DNA of 64,000 nucleotides from Flaccisagitta enflata (taxonomy: Eukaryota > Chaetognatha > Sagittoidea > Aphragmophora). The translations under genes were made by a program, and so were the position numbers. Where the stretch lies: contig OZ231126.1 in the NCBI GenBank assembly GCA_965153355.1, positions 107,012,001 through 107,076,000 on the forward strand, given 5' to 3'. Positions 1-13,326 of the stretch are shown one piece after another (within the stretch, counting starts at the first letter, position 1; each line of letters starts with the position of its first letter). The notes below the pieces were generated by a model. It did no database searches. It saw only the letters and a program-made list of their open reading frames with translations, and was not told the origin of the DNA.

Positions 1-2
1 GT

Positions 3-1391
3 TGCATCCCACTGACTTTTGGGGAGGCTTTTGACAAGGCCATAACTCACCTGCAAGATAAGAAAGAGAATGTCATTCGTCTTCCGTCTTCTGACCCTTC
101 AGACCAGTTCGTGCTGTGGACAGATGCATCGTCAAACTCAATCTCGTGTTTATTGACGCAATATATGCTTCCTCCATCGTCTGCACCTGATAATGATGGG
201 AAAAGAAGATTGTATGTGGAAGGGTGTTTTTCTTCAGTCATCAAGGACAGCTGGCTTAATTTTCCAATATGGTTGCTTGAGTTAATCAGTCTCTACGAAG
301 TGACTCACAAATTCCGCCATCTGCTCAGTGCAAAAGCTTTTTGGGTGGTCGTTGATAGCTCTACAGTGGCTAACTGGGCCAGTCTTGAGGGTATCCCTAA
401 AGACTTGGCCCGTAAGATCCTTCACATACAGAAATTTCAGGCTAACATTGTCTTTGTTGAAAGTAGATTGCAAGCTGCAGATCCATTCTCACGCTTAGAA
501 TCACTCCCAGCACCATCTGGCACTTACCCAAAATTTTTGAAGGAAAGGATTTACAACGCCCATGGACAAAACGTGCCTTGGCAATCACTCTTTTCCCAAC
601 GAAAACACAATGAAATGATCGCCTTTTTTCATCGCCATCGGAGACAGCCATTATCATACGCCGTTGACGGACCGTTGGAAGAGGAGGAGGAGGAGGAGGA
701 GGAGGATGATTATGCTTCTCGACCCGACGGTGAATACACCATTGTCGTCGACGATCTTCCGGCGACGCCGCCGGAAGTGACGCCCATCGCCGGCGCCATC
801 CCGGCGATCCACACGTCGATTTGCGCCATCTCTCTCGACGACGACGATTTAAATGCTGGTAGAGTGGAGGAGGACGATGATTCCCCGCCGGATAGTGACG
901 TCATGGACAGTATCAAACTGCCGCGTTTTTCCGGAAGTCGATTGGATTTCGTGCGTCGCCTTCAAGCCGGCGACGATATTCTCGATCGTTGCCGAGACTT
1001 TTTGATGGGGACGACGCCGCTTCCCAACAAGGCTGAGGCTTTGTTATTACCGGCGCCACTGCAGGATTTCCTACGCCATCGTTCGCTTTTCCGCCTAACA
1101 GACCAAAACATTTTAATCAGATTCTGGTTAAATCCGTTGGGTATCGTTGACCCACTTATCATGGTGGGATCTAATGAATTTTTGAAGCTTGTTGGCGAAA
1201 CTCATTCATTCAACTCAACATCATCAACCGGTCACATTGGTCAGAGAAAGACCATGGATTCCCTCAAACGACAATACTATTCTTTCAACATGAGGCGAGT
1301 GATCAATTCTTACGTCCGGTCATGTCCACAATGTGTGTTGAATAATCATCCCACCTGTAGTCCGGTCATGTCCACAATGTGTGTTAAATAA
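3..1391 (+). pseudogene. Ty3/Gypsy-like pol fragment: RT tail, RNase H, integrase zinc finger
   Basis: The reading frame is already open at the window edge, so the element continues upstream. Seen in order: the connection after reverse transcriptase (about residues 1-35), an RNase H domain with WTDASS, VDSSTVANW and the ADPFSRL exit motif typical of Gypsy-type pol, an unusual linker of about 100 residues with runs of Glu and Asp, and an integrase HHCC zinc finger (GHIGQRKT ... CPQC). The RNase H would degrade the RNA of RNA:DNA hybrids and the zinc finger belongs to integrase. The frame is broken after CPQC by a 46-bp tandem duplication, and the rest of the integrase continues in another frame. 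The copy is therefore dead. Family assignment rests on motif order; a Gypsy lineage is most likely but I cannot name the clade. Confidence 0.82.
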
Positions 1392-1405
1392 TCATCCCAC
1401 CTGTA
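1314..1405 (+). repeat. 46-bp tandem duplication inside integrase
   Basis: Two adjacent copies (1314-1359 and 1360-1405) differ at one base. Because 46 is not a multiple of three, the duplication shifts the reading frame of the Gypsy pol and duplicates the second cysteine pair of the zinc finger. Confidence 0.95.
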
Positions 1406-2130
1406 GAAAGGAAGACGATGGCAACAAAATCGCGACTGAGCCTTTATCGACCGTTGAAGTGGACGTGTGTGGCCCGTGGAACAATTTCAAGACCACTTCC
1501 GGCCGAACGCCATCTTACTTTATCGCAATTGACGCGGCGTCTCGATTTGCGTTCACGTCAACGATATATTCGACCTCTGACGCTGAAATTCTTCGTTGTT
1601 TTCTCGATATGCGTCGCCATTTCTCCGGACTTCCTTCAAAAATACAGTGCGACAACGGGTTGTTGAAAGAAAACTCACGCGCAAAACAATTTCTTATTTC
1701 ACATCACGTGTCAATCACACATGGTCACGCGTACGTCAGCAGATCACAGTCTCGTGCTGAAAAAACTATCGGCACTATTTCTCGTCTCATCGTCAAATAC
1801 AGTACCGAGTGTCCAAAAATCGCTTTTCCCCGTCTGTTAGAGGAATCCACGCTCACCTATAACGCAACTCCATGTGACGCTCTCCCCATGAATCTTTCCC
1901 CACGTGATTTCTTCTATGTGCGTCCTCCAACTTTGTTTCTTCGTTCTGCATCCGACGAGGTCGTCGACGGCGTCGCCAAATCGCTCGTCGACTGCGTCGC
2001 TGCTGCACGTGCCGCCGGCGCCGCGTCTCTCCAAAACGACGTGGCTGCGTTCATCCGGCGACAGAAAAAACAATCTCCGACGAACTACACGCGCCGCCTC
2101 AAAAGCGGTGATTGCGTCTTAAAGAAACGC
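1381..2130 (+). pseudogene. Ty3/Gypsy-like integrase catalytic core
   Basis: This continues the upstream pol in the next frame after the 46-bp duplication. The DDE-type (RVE) integrase core is recognisable: VDVCGPW with the first Asp, QCDNG with the second Asp, and SRAEKTIG with the Glu. The spacing fits retroviral-type integrases. A typical LTEST-like assembly region (ESTLTYNATPCDALP) and the start of a C-terminal domain (SGDCVLKK) follow. Around 2120-2160 the homologous frame shifts once more. All three catalytic residues are present, but the frameshifts mean no intact enzyme can be made. Confidence 0.82.
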
Positions 2131-2513
2131 TCTGTGTGGCCTGTCAGGAAACGCCGAAGAAATACGGCCACAGAGTGGTTGTGGACGGATTTGTGGTGGA
2201 AGAACGAGTCGCCACAAATGCCTTTAAGGTTCGAAGTGTCGTGACGGGTGAACATCAAATTCTCCCAGGTGACGTGTTGATCAAAACTAAACTCACTGAA
2301 GATGAGTTACGTCGCCTCGCGGACTCAATGAATGTAAGTTTGGAACTGAGTGAGCCAGAGATAGAGCCAGCTTTAACGCGTTCTCGTGCCAGGGCATTGA
2401 ATAATGATGCCTCGGTCAATTCCGTCGACAAACTTTTCATCCATCATAGTGGAAAAAACAATTATAGTCTCGATTCACTTGTTGATTTTGGAATCTCTGA
2501 TTTGTGGGTTTAG
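2112..2513 (+). pseudogene. Ty3/Gypsy-like integrase C-terminal region
   Basis: The frame is open from 2112 to a TAG at 2511-2513. The protein has a small basic/beta-rich segment (KKYGHRVVVDGFVVEE, HQILPGDVLIK) like the integrase C-terminal DNA-binding fold, then an acidic tail. It lies directly after the catalytic core in a different frame, which indicates a second frameshift. No chromodomain is evident. Confidence 0.6.
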
Positions 2514-2660
2514 TCTATTTTTCCATATGATGATCAATTTTGAGTTTATAGGAAAGATGATTTTTTTTACTTTTTTTGGTTTTTTGTATTTTTTTTAAAG
2601 AAGTACAAAGTAGAAAGAAAATGAATAACCATGATCATTTTACCATAAACTCGGATTACC
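2514..2660 (+). other. 3' non-coding end of the Gypsy copy
   Basis: AT-rich sequence follows the integrase stop. A purine-rich run at 2597-2631 could be the polypurine tract that precedes a 3' LTR. No second LTR copy is present in the window, so the LTR itself cannot be delimited. Confidence 0.3.
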
Positions 2661-2971
2661 CCTTAAATTTAGATCCACACACTTCTTGCGGGCGCATCGT
2701 AGTGACCATTGTTATAGTGACCATTGTTATTTTGATCGCGTTCACGCATCTCTATAATTTCATCATCTGTAAAATTGCGCGGAACACCATTGCGGGGTGG
2801 TGGTAGTGGTGGGGTGCCGTTGCCTCTGTTCCTAATTCTTTCTCGCATCGTTGAGAGAAAATCTTGACTTAGTCTCAGCAGGCGTTGAGCTAAATCAGGA
2901 TTTTTTATCCCAATGATGGCAAGAACGATTATTAGGACAAGGGCCCTGGCACTAACCAGCACTTCCTCCAA

Positions 2972-4912
<1,941 letters not shown>

Positions 4913-5009
4913 CTGTTGAGAGAATTTTAGCGTTGGCCTTGAATTTTTCTTCTTTTCAGCGAAGAAGGAAGATTTAGGGTAGGGTTAGATCACGAATCTG
5001 CTGAATTGG

Positions 5010-5065
5010 TTATCTCACCTCTGATTGGTCAGCTGCGCTCCCCGGGAGGAGGAGCGGGGAGAATG
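5010..5065. promoter_or_regulatory. Possible CCAAT box with GC-rich flank
   Basis: A CTGATTGGTC motif (inverted CCAAT box) sits next to a GC-rich purine block in an otherwise AT-rich region, upstream of the minus-strand exons. No TATA or initiator could be fixed. The same site overlaps a potential splice donor, so the promoter reading is only one option. Confidence 0.2.
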
Positions 5066-5924
5066 AAAGAGAAGAGGAGGGGGTGATATCTCATTTTCAC
5101 AATTGTCTGTTGTTCTCTTATCTTCCACTCGAGGTGAGTGTAACTTGTTTGTCAGTATCTTGTCAGTATCTTGTCAGTACTTGTCACTTTCATTACCACA
5201 ACGCACTTTGTTGATTTGAGTGGTCGAGGTGTTGAGGAAAGGTGAAGTGTTGATTTTTGCTTTCGGAGCGCAGAGTCCAATTTCTTGTACAGAATTTTGC
5301 GATTATGATTTTGATTTTGTCCTTTAACTTTCCGTCGGTGATTGTTATTGTTTTTCATAATGGGAATGATTGTACTTCAATTTTCGGCGTGCTCGAATGA
5401 AATGAATGACTGTGAATGTTTAACTCACGTGTTTCTTTCGATTGAATGGTATGTTGAGAATTGTGTTCTTATGTTAGGTATGTTTGAATGAATGGTGGTT
5501 TTTCATCTCCGTAACACCAGAGTTTCACATATCAAAATTTTGATTTTTTTTAGATCCGTTCTTTTCTAAATTTTCTAAGAATTTAGTTTTTAAACGTATC
5601 AATATTAGTCGGGATCCGAGCTTTTTGTTTTCTAGACATTATCTTCACCTATCCTAAATAGATTGAAGATGATCTCTAGGTAGCGATGGCCGAGTCATGA
5701 ACCGCCCGGTTCTGACCTTTGGTATTATTATTATTATCAAATTCTCTCTGCCTCTCGCTTTTTGCATTGCTCGACTGCGCTCCAATTTTCTCTTCAGTCT
5801 GGAATATAGCCTCTTTCTTTTAGCTCAATTTCTTTCTCTCTCTCTCAATTAATGATATTTAAGCAGTCAAGAAATTGATCAAGAATAGATCTATAGCCAG
5901 GACGGATGATCATCATTCGGATGA
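5066..5924. other. No gene recognised
   Basis: AT-rich DNA with a short repeat of TTGTCAGTA near 5150-5185 and short CT runs near 5830-5848. Nothing codes convincingly. Confidence 0.5.
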
Positions 5925-6569
5925 TCATTCGTTACTCTCTTCTGATAGGAGCAACATCTCATTCTCCATATCTGCCGCTGGGTATGACTCTTGTTTGCCA
6001 TAATAGGTGCCAACGAAGATAGGTGGTAGATTCTTACGTCGGATACTGCACCACATTATTTCAATGTTACGGTCAGATTTGTAAATTGAGCAATTTGATC
6101 GGATATCGTCTCTCACAAGTATGGCGACGCCTCCACCAGTGCCATCCTCGCGTGCCTTGCCATGAAAACAATATCCATCAATCTTTTGTGTTGTATCACT
6201 CCTTAATTGTGTTTCAGTGAGAAGGAACAAATGAGGGTTATTTTCGTTAGCTATTTCGCACAAACTTGCGCGTTTCCCTCTCATTCCTCTAATATAAGTA
6301 TACATGATTTTAAATTCTTCTTTAATGATCTTATTCTTTTGTGTTTTTTGTCCCATTTTTGGCGGATGTGCATGAGACTGTGAATCACGTGTGCCATTAT
6401 CTGTTAGAGGCTGTTGTGGTAATATTGGTTGTGACACAGGACAGAGACTGTTTTGGCTCTGTTCACCTTGAGGCTTTGTGACAAGAGCAGGGCTATTGCA
6501 CTCACCCCCATCTTGTGATTGTGGAGATAAAGTGGTAAAGTGGCTGTTGTGGTCATTTTCAGTCTCATC
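5925..6569 (-). pseudogene. LINE copy 1: ORF2 N-terminus with APE-type endonuclease, 3'-truncated
   Basis: The frame is open from directly after the ORF1 stop (6572-6570) down to 5925. The first ~65 residues are a Ser/Gln/Pro-rich linker. The start of an apurinic-endonuclease-like domain follows: MYTYIRG, the Glu motif LTETQLRSD, GGGVAILVRDD, and VGTYYG. The endonuclease stops near its middle; the Asp/Asn and SDH motifs and the whole reverse transcriptase are missing. It closely matches the endonuclease start of the complete copy at 56.1-56.6 kb. Loss of the 3' end is unusual, since LINE copies are normally 5'-truncated, so a later deletion or rearrangement is likely. ORF2 lies in the same frame as ORF1 with one TAA between them. 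Confidence 0.8.
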
Positions 6570-8239
6570 TTAGCAGGTCGTATTGCTGGACCTTTGAGCT
6601 TGGGATTCGATGTATCTGCTGTAAGTTAAGAGCTGGTCGTTGTCACGGTTTACTGGTGAAAATAAACTTTTCATTATTGCTTTGGCTAAGGTCTTGACGC
6701 CAAGATCGTTATAATGGAAATCAATTTTGCCATTTTTCCATTTCATGCAGTCGGCTCGCAGCTTTTTGGTGTTGTTGTCAAGGAATGGTTTACTGCTGAC
6801 AAATTGGGTACCAGTGAATTTGGTTAGAGCATGCAGAGACTCATTGGTTTTTTCATGTTCTTTTGTCATTGGTGGCAGTGCAACAATGTGTTGCCTTGCA
6901 TTTGGAAATTGCTTTAGGTATTTTGTTTGCATGGTAAGAGCTCTGCTTTGAATATCATCTTGAATTTCGTCTATGGTGCGTTCATCGTTTTGGATGTTGT
7001 GGGTATGGTTCAAACCAACTTGAAAAACAATGTCTTTGACTTTATGCGGGTCGCTTGTCTGGGGTACAAGACTGGTAGCTTGCTCAAAGGTATAACGGAT
7101 CTGCTTTTTCACTTTTGCGCCAGGCTTGAGCCTTGGTGCACCAATATTGTATCCATTGGAATCCGAGATGAAAATGATATCTGGTGTATCGTTTGTTTCT
7201 GTTGTCTTTGCGTTTGTTATGGGCTTAGCTGCCTTCTGGCTGTATGTATTTTGCCTTTGATTAGGTGCATTCATGTTCGTACTAGAGGGCTGCTGCGGTG
7301 TTTGGGTCTGATGTTCCTGTGGTTTTGATGTGGTCTTGGGTTTGTAACTGGATTGGGACTTGTTTGCAACTGGTTTGTTGGATGTAGTTTTGGGTTTGTG
7401 GTTGTATTAACGTGCTTGTGGTTTACTTTGAGTAGTAGGTTTGGGTTTGTCACTCAAATTTACATCTGTATTGCTGATCGAAGTTGTTCCAATGATTACT
7501 ACATCTTCGTCATCTGTGACTGACTCGACATTATGATTGTCATTTTTTAGCGTGTTTTTGATTAGTGTCACGCCCATGGACAGGTCAAGGCTTAGTTTCT
7601 CCATACCATGTGATACTGCTGTTTGTACGAAGTCGTTGATTTCACGTTTCATATTTTCGGTGAAAACACGCATTTCATTTTGAACTGTATCACATATCTT
7701 TTCAGCATGGGCTCTTGACTTCTTTTCATTTTTGTATGCTCGAATGAGAGACTCATTTTGTCTTTTGCATTCTTCAAAGGCAATGACAAGGGCACAAATA
7801 TCTTCGGGCGAGTATCGGTCTCTGGTCTGCATTTCTTCTTCAACTTTATCTTCTACATCACTTTCATCGCTATCGTCACTTTCATCATCATCGAGTTTTC
7901 GCTTAAGGACAGGTTGTGAGCTATTGTTTGAGCTAATGTCCATATGAACTGAGGAATCAAGTGGAAATGGAGCTGTGAAAATAGTTTCTTTTTGTGTGGT
8001 ATCAAAAAGTGGTAGTTGAAAACAACTTGGTCTGGTGGTTGGTCAACTTGGTCAACTTGAGCTGGTGGTTGTTGGTTTTGTTCAGATGGTGGTAAAGATG
8101 TGGGTGTAGGTGGTGGTATGGTTTGCCCATCAGATGTGGATTGGTTATCCATTGAACTTGACTCTGTTTTTTGCCGTTTTGCATCATTATTGAATTTTGC
8201 AATCATATTTCTGACTTCTTGATCTTTATCTGGTGCCAT
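6570..8239 (-). pseudogene. LINE copy 1: ORF1 with SGNH-hydrolase domain (frameshifted)
   Basis: Likely start is the ATG at 8239 (MAPDKDQEV). The protein falls into three frames: 8239-~8040 (Pro/Gln-rich N-terminus), ~8040-7407 (acidic DDDESDDSDESD, then a coiled-coil-like segment), and ~7400-6570 (SGNH domain). In the SGNH part, FISDSNG is the nucleophile block, VFQVGLNHTH the Asn block, and DFHYNDLGV the terminal Asp/His block. SGNH (esterase-like) domains are known in ORF1 of CR1-type LINEs; their role in transposition is unresolved. At least two frameshifts make this a dead copy. The ORF1 stop is TAA at 6572-6570. Confidence 0.78.
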
Positions 8240-8546
8240 GGTGATGTGATCATTTATTGCTGTACACCTATATGTCAATTTCAAGAAAATCACATATTTG
8301 TCCTAGATTTGCCAGTTTGACGGTTTTTAGAAGATTTATCATAGGAGCCATGATGACGATGTTGTATTGTATTAGCGTCGGCGAAGATGTTTTGTTGTAG
8401 GCGAAGAGATAATCCAAGTGTTAGAACGAAGGAAAAAAAACACCGGCGAGCTGTGAATCTAATGCAAGTAAGAGTTGGGTTGTAGATAGTCCAATGATTG
8501 TTTTTTCTTGAAAATTATTCGGTGAAAAAACGTGCGGAGATGTTTT

Positions 8547-8549
<3 letters not shown>

Positions 8550-8606
<57 letters not shown>
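8550..8606. repeat. (GA)n microsatellite upstream of LINE copy 1
   Basis: About 57 bp of AG repeats lie some 300 bp upstream of LINE copy 1 ORF1, at the same relative side as the GA tract next to LINE copy 2. Confidence 0.97.
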
Positions 8607-8625
8607 CTATCTGTGAATATTCAGT

Positions 8626-10350
8626 ATGTTTTTTCTGAACTGACACGAATGAAAATCTTATAACTTTGCAATGGAGCAAAATATTCAAAATCCGAAAAAA
8701 ACGCAAGATAGATCTTGGTCTGCAGATTTTTAATCTTGAAAGGAATGATCCATCAGTTTAAGAAAGTAGGCCCCCACTTTATGTAAATCGAAATGTTCAT
8801 TTCTCAAATAGTATAAATTCTCAAAAGCATCTCTTAAGTGCATTATGTTAAATTCATGCTGAATCTCTATAGATCAAGCTAAAACTCCAGAAGTGGTCTT
8901 AAACAAAAAAAAACTAAACATAGATGCTTATTCTGCCTCATCATTGTGACAGAATTACCAATTTTAAGTTCAGAGTCACAAATTAATCATTTTTTCTCCA
9001 AAATGTGAAAAAAAAACATACTTTTTGGTGCCAAATGTTGATGATAATTGAGCCACTTGTGCTTTTAACTCAAATTGGTTGAATAAGTCAATTCAATTTG
9101 TTTACTACAGCTTCTTGGATCAAAATCAGGATAATACAGGGTTTTTCACGCCAAAACGCCGATTACAAAACGAAATTTTACAGCTGCTAGATATGAGAAT
9201 TAAATTCTGAAAAAAGGTTTGTACAGCTCGTGAGCTCCGATTTTATCTGTTGGCTTTGTTCATGGTTAGAATCCATGACGTTCACCCATTAGTAGTCTTT
9301 TTTTAAAGAACTCGATTTTTCCATTTAAAAGAAATTAATACTCTGCTCCGTGAAACAAGCATCAACTTTAAAGGACCACTGCTTCTAAACAAATAAAGTT
9401 ACAGACCTCAGATTGGTCCCATTTTAAAGATCTCTCTTTGCTCTTTAAAATGCGACCAACCCGAGGTCTGTAGCTCATTCATTTCGAAGCAGTGCTTCTC
9501 CAAAGTTGATGATACTCGGTGGTGAAAATGGGCCCCATGAGATCATGGAGGAGCGCCCTAACCATCAACTTCCACAAGCTGGCGAAGGTGAAGACGCTCA
9601 AAATGCTGACGATTACCAAAATGATGTTTGAGTACAAACAGTAGGCTTTACCAACTAACGGACTGACCAACCAGCTTACTCGTGGAACAATATGAGGACC
9701 ATAAGGAGGAAGAACACAATGTGAAGCTGCGACACTGGGAAAAATGTCTTTGAACATTTTAATTTCAAATAAGGAATACTATGCAACTGCATGGTATTTT
9801 TTCAGCTCACATATTCTACCAAAGGTAACTAATTTAAATCAATTTGAAATTTAGACTGAATTATTGCTTTGATATGGCCCAAGGACGAAGCTTTGCTTTC
9901 TTGAAGTAATAACTTAATGGCACTTGTCCAAATTCTGAGGATTTATTTACTCATCTATGACGGGTAAACCACTAGAAATCAAACCATCACAATTTTAGAT
10001 AACAAAATCGGAGCTCAAGAGCTATTTAGACCATTTTTCAGAAATCAATTATCATGTCTAGGGGCTGAGAAACGTCGTTTTGTAATTGGCGTTTTGGCGT
10101 GAAAAACCCTGTAGGTACGAAGTTGTGATGATTTTATTAGAATTTTGCTCATGAATTTGGCAATTTTCTTTAAAAACACTGATTCAGCTTGTTATTACAT
10201 GATGGTTACACCATTTCATGATAAACCATAAAAAAAGAATATGAAAAATCTGCAAACCAATATCTATCTAGCATTTTTTTTCGGATTTTTAATATCTAGT
10301 TCCATCGCAAAGTTATAAGATTTTCTTTCGTGTCACTTCAGAAAAAACAT
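8626..10350. repeat. Large imperfect inverted repeat (foldback)
   Basis: The outer arms 8626-8735 and 10225-10350 are reverse complements of clear similarity (shared blocks such as AAAATCTTATAACTTTGC). They enclose a smaller element with its own terminal inverted repeats at 9137-10111. No transposase ORF is present. A 92-residue minus-strand ORF at 9757-9479 with a hydrophobic stretch lies inside, but it overlaps hairpin arms and is probably not a gene. Confidence 0.7.
9137..10111. mobile_element. MITE with 37-bp terminal inverted repeats and TA target site
   Basis: The left terminus begins CAGGGTTTTTCACGCC and the right terminus is its reverse complement over about 37 bp, with one mismatch. 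Each end is flanked by TA, as in Tc1/mariner-type insertions. The interior folds into further imperfect inverted repeats centred near 9435 and has no transposase, so it is non-autonomous. Confidence 0.75.
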
Positions 10351-10353
10351 AAA

Positions 10354-10440
10354 AACAAGTCCGGATACACGGCCCCTACCAGTCGCGGACGGGTGGGCAG
10401 GGGCAGAAATGCTTGTTTTCTGCACTTTGAACTCGATAGT
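10354..10440 (+). repeat. Dispersed ACAAGG...GCGACTAAAA repeat, 5' part (subfamily 2)
   Basis: It starts ACAAGTCCGGATACACGG and continues with the conserved GGGTGGGCAGGGGC block. It resembles the copy at 50672-50795 more than the other subfamily. The 3' hairpin end is missing. Confidence 0.7.
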
Positions 10441-11459
10441 TGCTACACTCTTTTTTTCTTATCAGAACATGTTATTTTTTTCTGAGGCTCAACATTTTTA
10501 TTTCTAGAGCAATTTGAGGCTCAAATTGTTTTTGGGATGTTCCAACTATCAGGTTATACGGGATCTTATACTATGGAAACTGAAATATGCTCAGGCTCAG
10601 ATCTTAGCATGAATTCATTCTAGAGTACACTTTGATATGATTTTTTTTATGGAAACAATCAAATAAAGTTGAACAGAATCCTCCAACCTAAATAATTCAA
10701 TCAGTTACTTTTATCATTTACATTTTTTTAATTTCCTAACTTATAAAAACAAAATTTTGTATGGACTGAGAATAAAATGTTGATTTCATTGAATATGAGT
10801 AGCTAGCAACTATGATAAAGAATCTTCAATGCTACAAAAATAAGAACAGGTTAAGAACATTTGAGCTTGAAAAATGAATAAGAAATAAAATGCTGAGCCT
10901 CGCTTCAAAAAACTGTGTTCTTATAAAAAATATGGAGTGTATTTTGGCCCATACAAACCCGATTTGAGCCCAAGGAAAAAAACTCATACGCAAGGCCTTA
11001 GCCCAGCCCCTTGCGGCTTTATTTGAGTGCCTCCATCATCATCTAATTCATTTCGTTTTTCCACCCCTGTTTTCCTCTCAACAGCCCATCACCTTGAACG
11101 CCTCCTCTCAGTATTTGATGTCAACAGTTGGAATTCATGACGTTGGAACCATGGCCTTCTGCCACTGCTACTATGGACAACGCGGACAACGCCCTACAAC
11201 AACAAAGACGACAAATCCCTGACGGCAAGTCCTGACAAGGATGGACAAATGGGTGGCACAGCGACCAACATGTCAGTCGCCAAGACCGTCATTACTCCTG
11301 TCATTACGGCAGATAAGTGTTGTGTAAGTTGCATGTTTTCGATCATCTGTCTTGATCCCACGCCACCCATGCCGTCCCGCGCATCTTTACCTCTGGCATC
11401 TCCGCTTCTCCAGAACGGTAAAGCGTCTCATCCACCAACTTTTTTCCATATGGTGATAG
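10441..11459. other. No gene recognised
   Basis: AT-rich sequence. A short plus-strand ORF at 11249-11530 runs into the adjacent octamer repeat and has no domain signature. Confidence 0.5.
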
Positions 11460-11520
11460 CCACTATTACACTATTACACTATTACACTATTACACTATTA
11501 CACTATTACACTATTACACA
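11460..11520. repeat. (CACTATTA)n minisatellite
   Basis: About seven and a half exact 8-bp copies. Confidence 0.95.
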
Positions 11521-11589
11521 CGCACATTGAATACAACATTTTGTGAAGATTACGGAAAAGGTACAGCACCCCTCCTTGCAGCTCATGTC

Positions 11590-11881
11590 GCCTTAGTCAC
11601 ATGACATAGATGACTAAAATGAATATTTTGACCTATTTGACTTAAGTGGCTTAAAATAACTTAAAATAACTTAGAATGACTTTGAATGACTTAAGTAAAA
11701 TGACTTAAAATGACTTAGAATGTTTTAAAATGACTTAGAATAACTTAGATTATTTAGAATGACTCAGAATGACTTAGAATGACTAGAAATAACTTTAAGT
11801 ATAATAAAAAAGTAAAGTGTGACGGACCAACGGACGGACCAACAGAGTGGGTTGGAGAGTTGCGTGCATGCGACTAAAAAT
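11590..11881 (+). repeat. Dispersed hairpin-ended repeat, long form with TGACTTAGAA array
   Basis: The 3' end has the family signature: TAAAGTGTGACGGACC, heptamer-like GGACC/GGACGG units, then a palindromic GCGTGCATGCGACTAAAAA end. The interior is a degenerate 10-bp TGACTTAGAA array (11640-11790). The copy at 48833-49225 is the same long form in the opposite orientation. Confidence 0.8.
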
Positions 11882-11997
11882 CGCCTCGGTGGCGTAAATT
11901 GTACTGTGACAAGCTACAGAATGATACCACATATAACCCTGAGTAAGTTTTTTCATAAGCTGTAGGTAGGGGTGTGCTAACCTTTTTAAAGGTTTTC

Positions 11998-12285
11998 TTA
12001 ATCTTCACGTTGTATTATGCGTGAAAGTGTAGTCTGTCTGTGTAAAACCTTCTCATATCTTTTGAACCAGACTTCAGAAGTTCGTGAAACTTTATCAGTG
12101 TTGTTTTTCTTGCTATTGATTTGTATCTGTTGAGCAGCTCTTTGGTAAGGGTTGAGAACTTGAGATGGAATTTTGATAATTGTAAGGATAGTGGTGAAGG
12201 GTGCGCAGTAAACCCCAGTAAGAGCTCCTAAGGCTCTTGTCCTTATTGTAATATTTTGGTTGCGGTGTAATGTTGTTCTACTCAC
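11998..12285 (-). pseudogene. Fragment of a second non-LTR retrotransposon (C-terminal side of RT)
   Basis: The 95-residue minus-strand ORF contains IRTRALGALTGVYCAPFTTIL, which resembles the conserved segment after the reverse transcriptase in Jockey/R1-like LINEs (RALR-ITGAY-T-P). The same segment in diverged form appears at 23467-23640. Too little remains to place the clade, and no RT catalytic motif is present. Confidence 0.45.
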
Positions 12286-12296
12286 ATAGAGGGTAG

Positions 12297-12565
12297 TAAA
12301 AGTATGTGAATTTTTTTTATAATTTGGTATACAAGTAAAGGGTACTAAAAAAACAACCCCTGCAAAATTCGAATTAAATCTGAAGTCTGATTTATGAGAT
12401 ATTCACTTATTCATCTAGTAACATGTTACAAGGACTTAGGCAATTTACATAAGCAAAGGGTAGTAAAGGTATGTGAATTTTTTTTTAATTTGGTATTAAA
12501 GTAAAGGATATTAATTGAACAGCCCCTGCAAAATTCGAAATAAGTCTGGTATATGAGATATTAGC
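12297..12565. repeat. Direct repeat, two diverged copies
   Basis: Blocks near 12297-12410 and 12465-12565 share GGTAGTAAA-GTATGTGAATTTTT, CCCCTGCAAAATTCGAA and ATATGAGATATT. No coding signal. Confidence 0.75.
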
Positions 12566-12777
12566 TTATTAATGTACACTGCTCTGGATCTCCACCGCTA
12601 ACTTTAAACTAGGCTAGGATAACTGCCGCTTTTTTTATTGTTTCTGGTGGTCCAGCCCATGCATAATCCATGTCAAAAGGTTTCAAAATAATCCCAGGAG
12701 CGCCTTTTTCTTAATTCCCATTTCTTTCTGGGTGGTTGGTACAGTCCATAAAACATTCCCTCTTTTGGACAATGTCC

Positions 12778-13165
12778 CTTGTTTTGCCTATAACTTTTAA
12801 ACGCTTTAAGTTAGAAATGCCAGATTGGTCCCATTTGAAAGATCTTTTGAAGATCTTTCCTACCGCCACCAACTTTTTTGAAATCCATTGAAAAACAACC
12901 AAGTTATAAGCTTTCAAACATGAGCAATGTTATGGAGATTTTGGACAATTTTCCAGATCATTGAATTTTTCTTCTTTTCTCTTGATTTCACTTGTTTTGC
13001 TCATAACTTTTGAACAAATTAAGCTAGAAATGCCAGATTGGTCCCATTTGAAAGATCTTTTCAAGATCTTTCAAACCGTCACCAATTTTATGTCAATCCT
13101 TTGAAAATCAAACTCTTTATAAGCTGTCAAACATGAGCATTGTCATGGGGTTTTCGCGTTCGGAG
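12778..13165. repeat. 213-bp tandem duplication
   Basis: The second copy starts at 12991. Shared blocks include ATGCCAGATTGGTCCCATTTG and TATAAGC-TTCAAACATGAGCA-TGT. Each copy has a small palindrome around AAAGATCTTTT. GATTGGTCCCATTT also occurs in the foldback at 9410, which suggests a common repeat source. Confidence 0.8.
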
Positions 13166-13326
13166 GATTTTCCCACTATTACTTTTTTCATGGTCTCATC
13201 CTGTTTTTATATGCATTCTTGTATATCTGTGAGGGGTTTAGTCTCTTTGCTAGTCTGTTGATTTTTCAAATGGTTAATCTGTCCAACTGTCGATTCATCT
13301 GTAAAGGAGATTGTGAAACATTGCAA

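Noticed and set aside
5680-5725. Possible tRNA-like sequence (GATGGCCGAGTC, GGTTCTGACC)
   Set aside because: No acceptor stem pairing or proper spacing of arms could be found.
9479-9757. Two-pass membrane protein ORF on the minus strand
   Set aside because: Lies inside a palindromic MITE; hydrophobicity follows from AT-rich composition.
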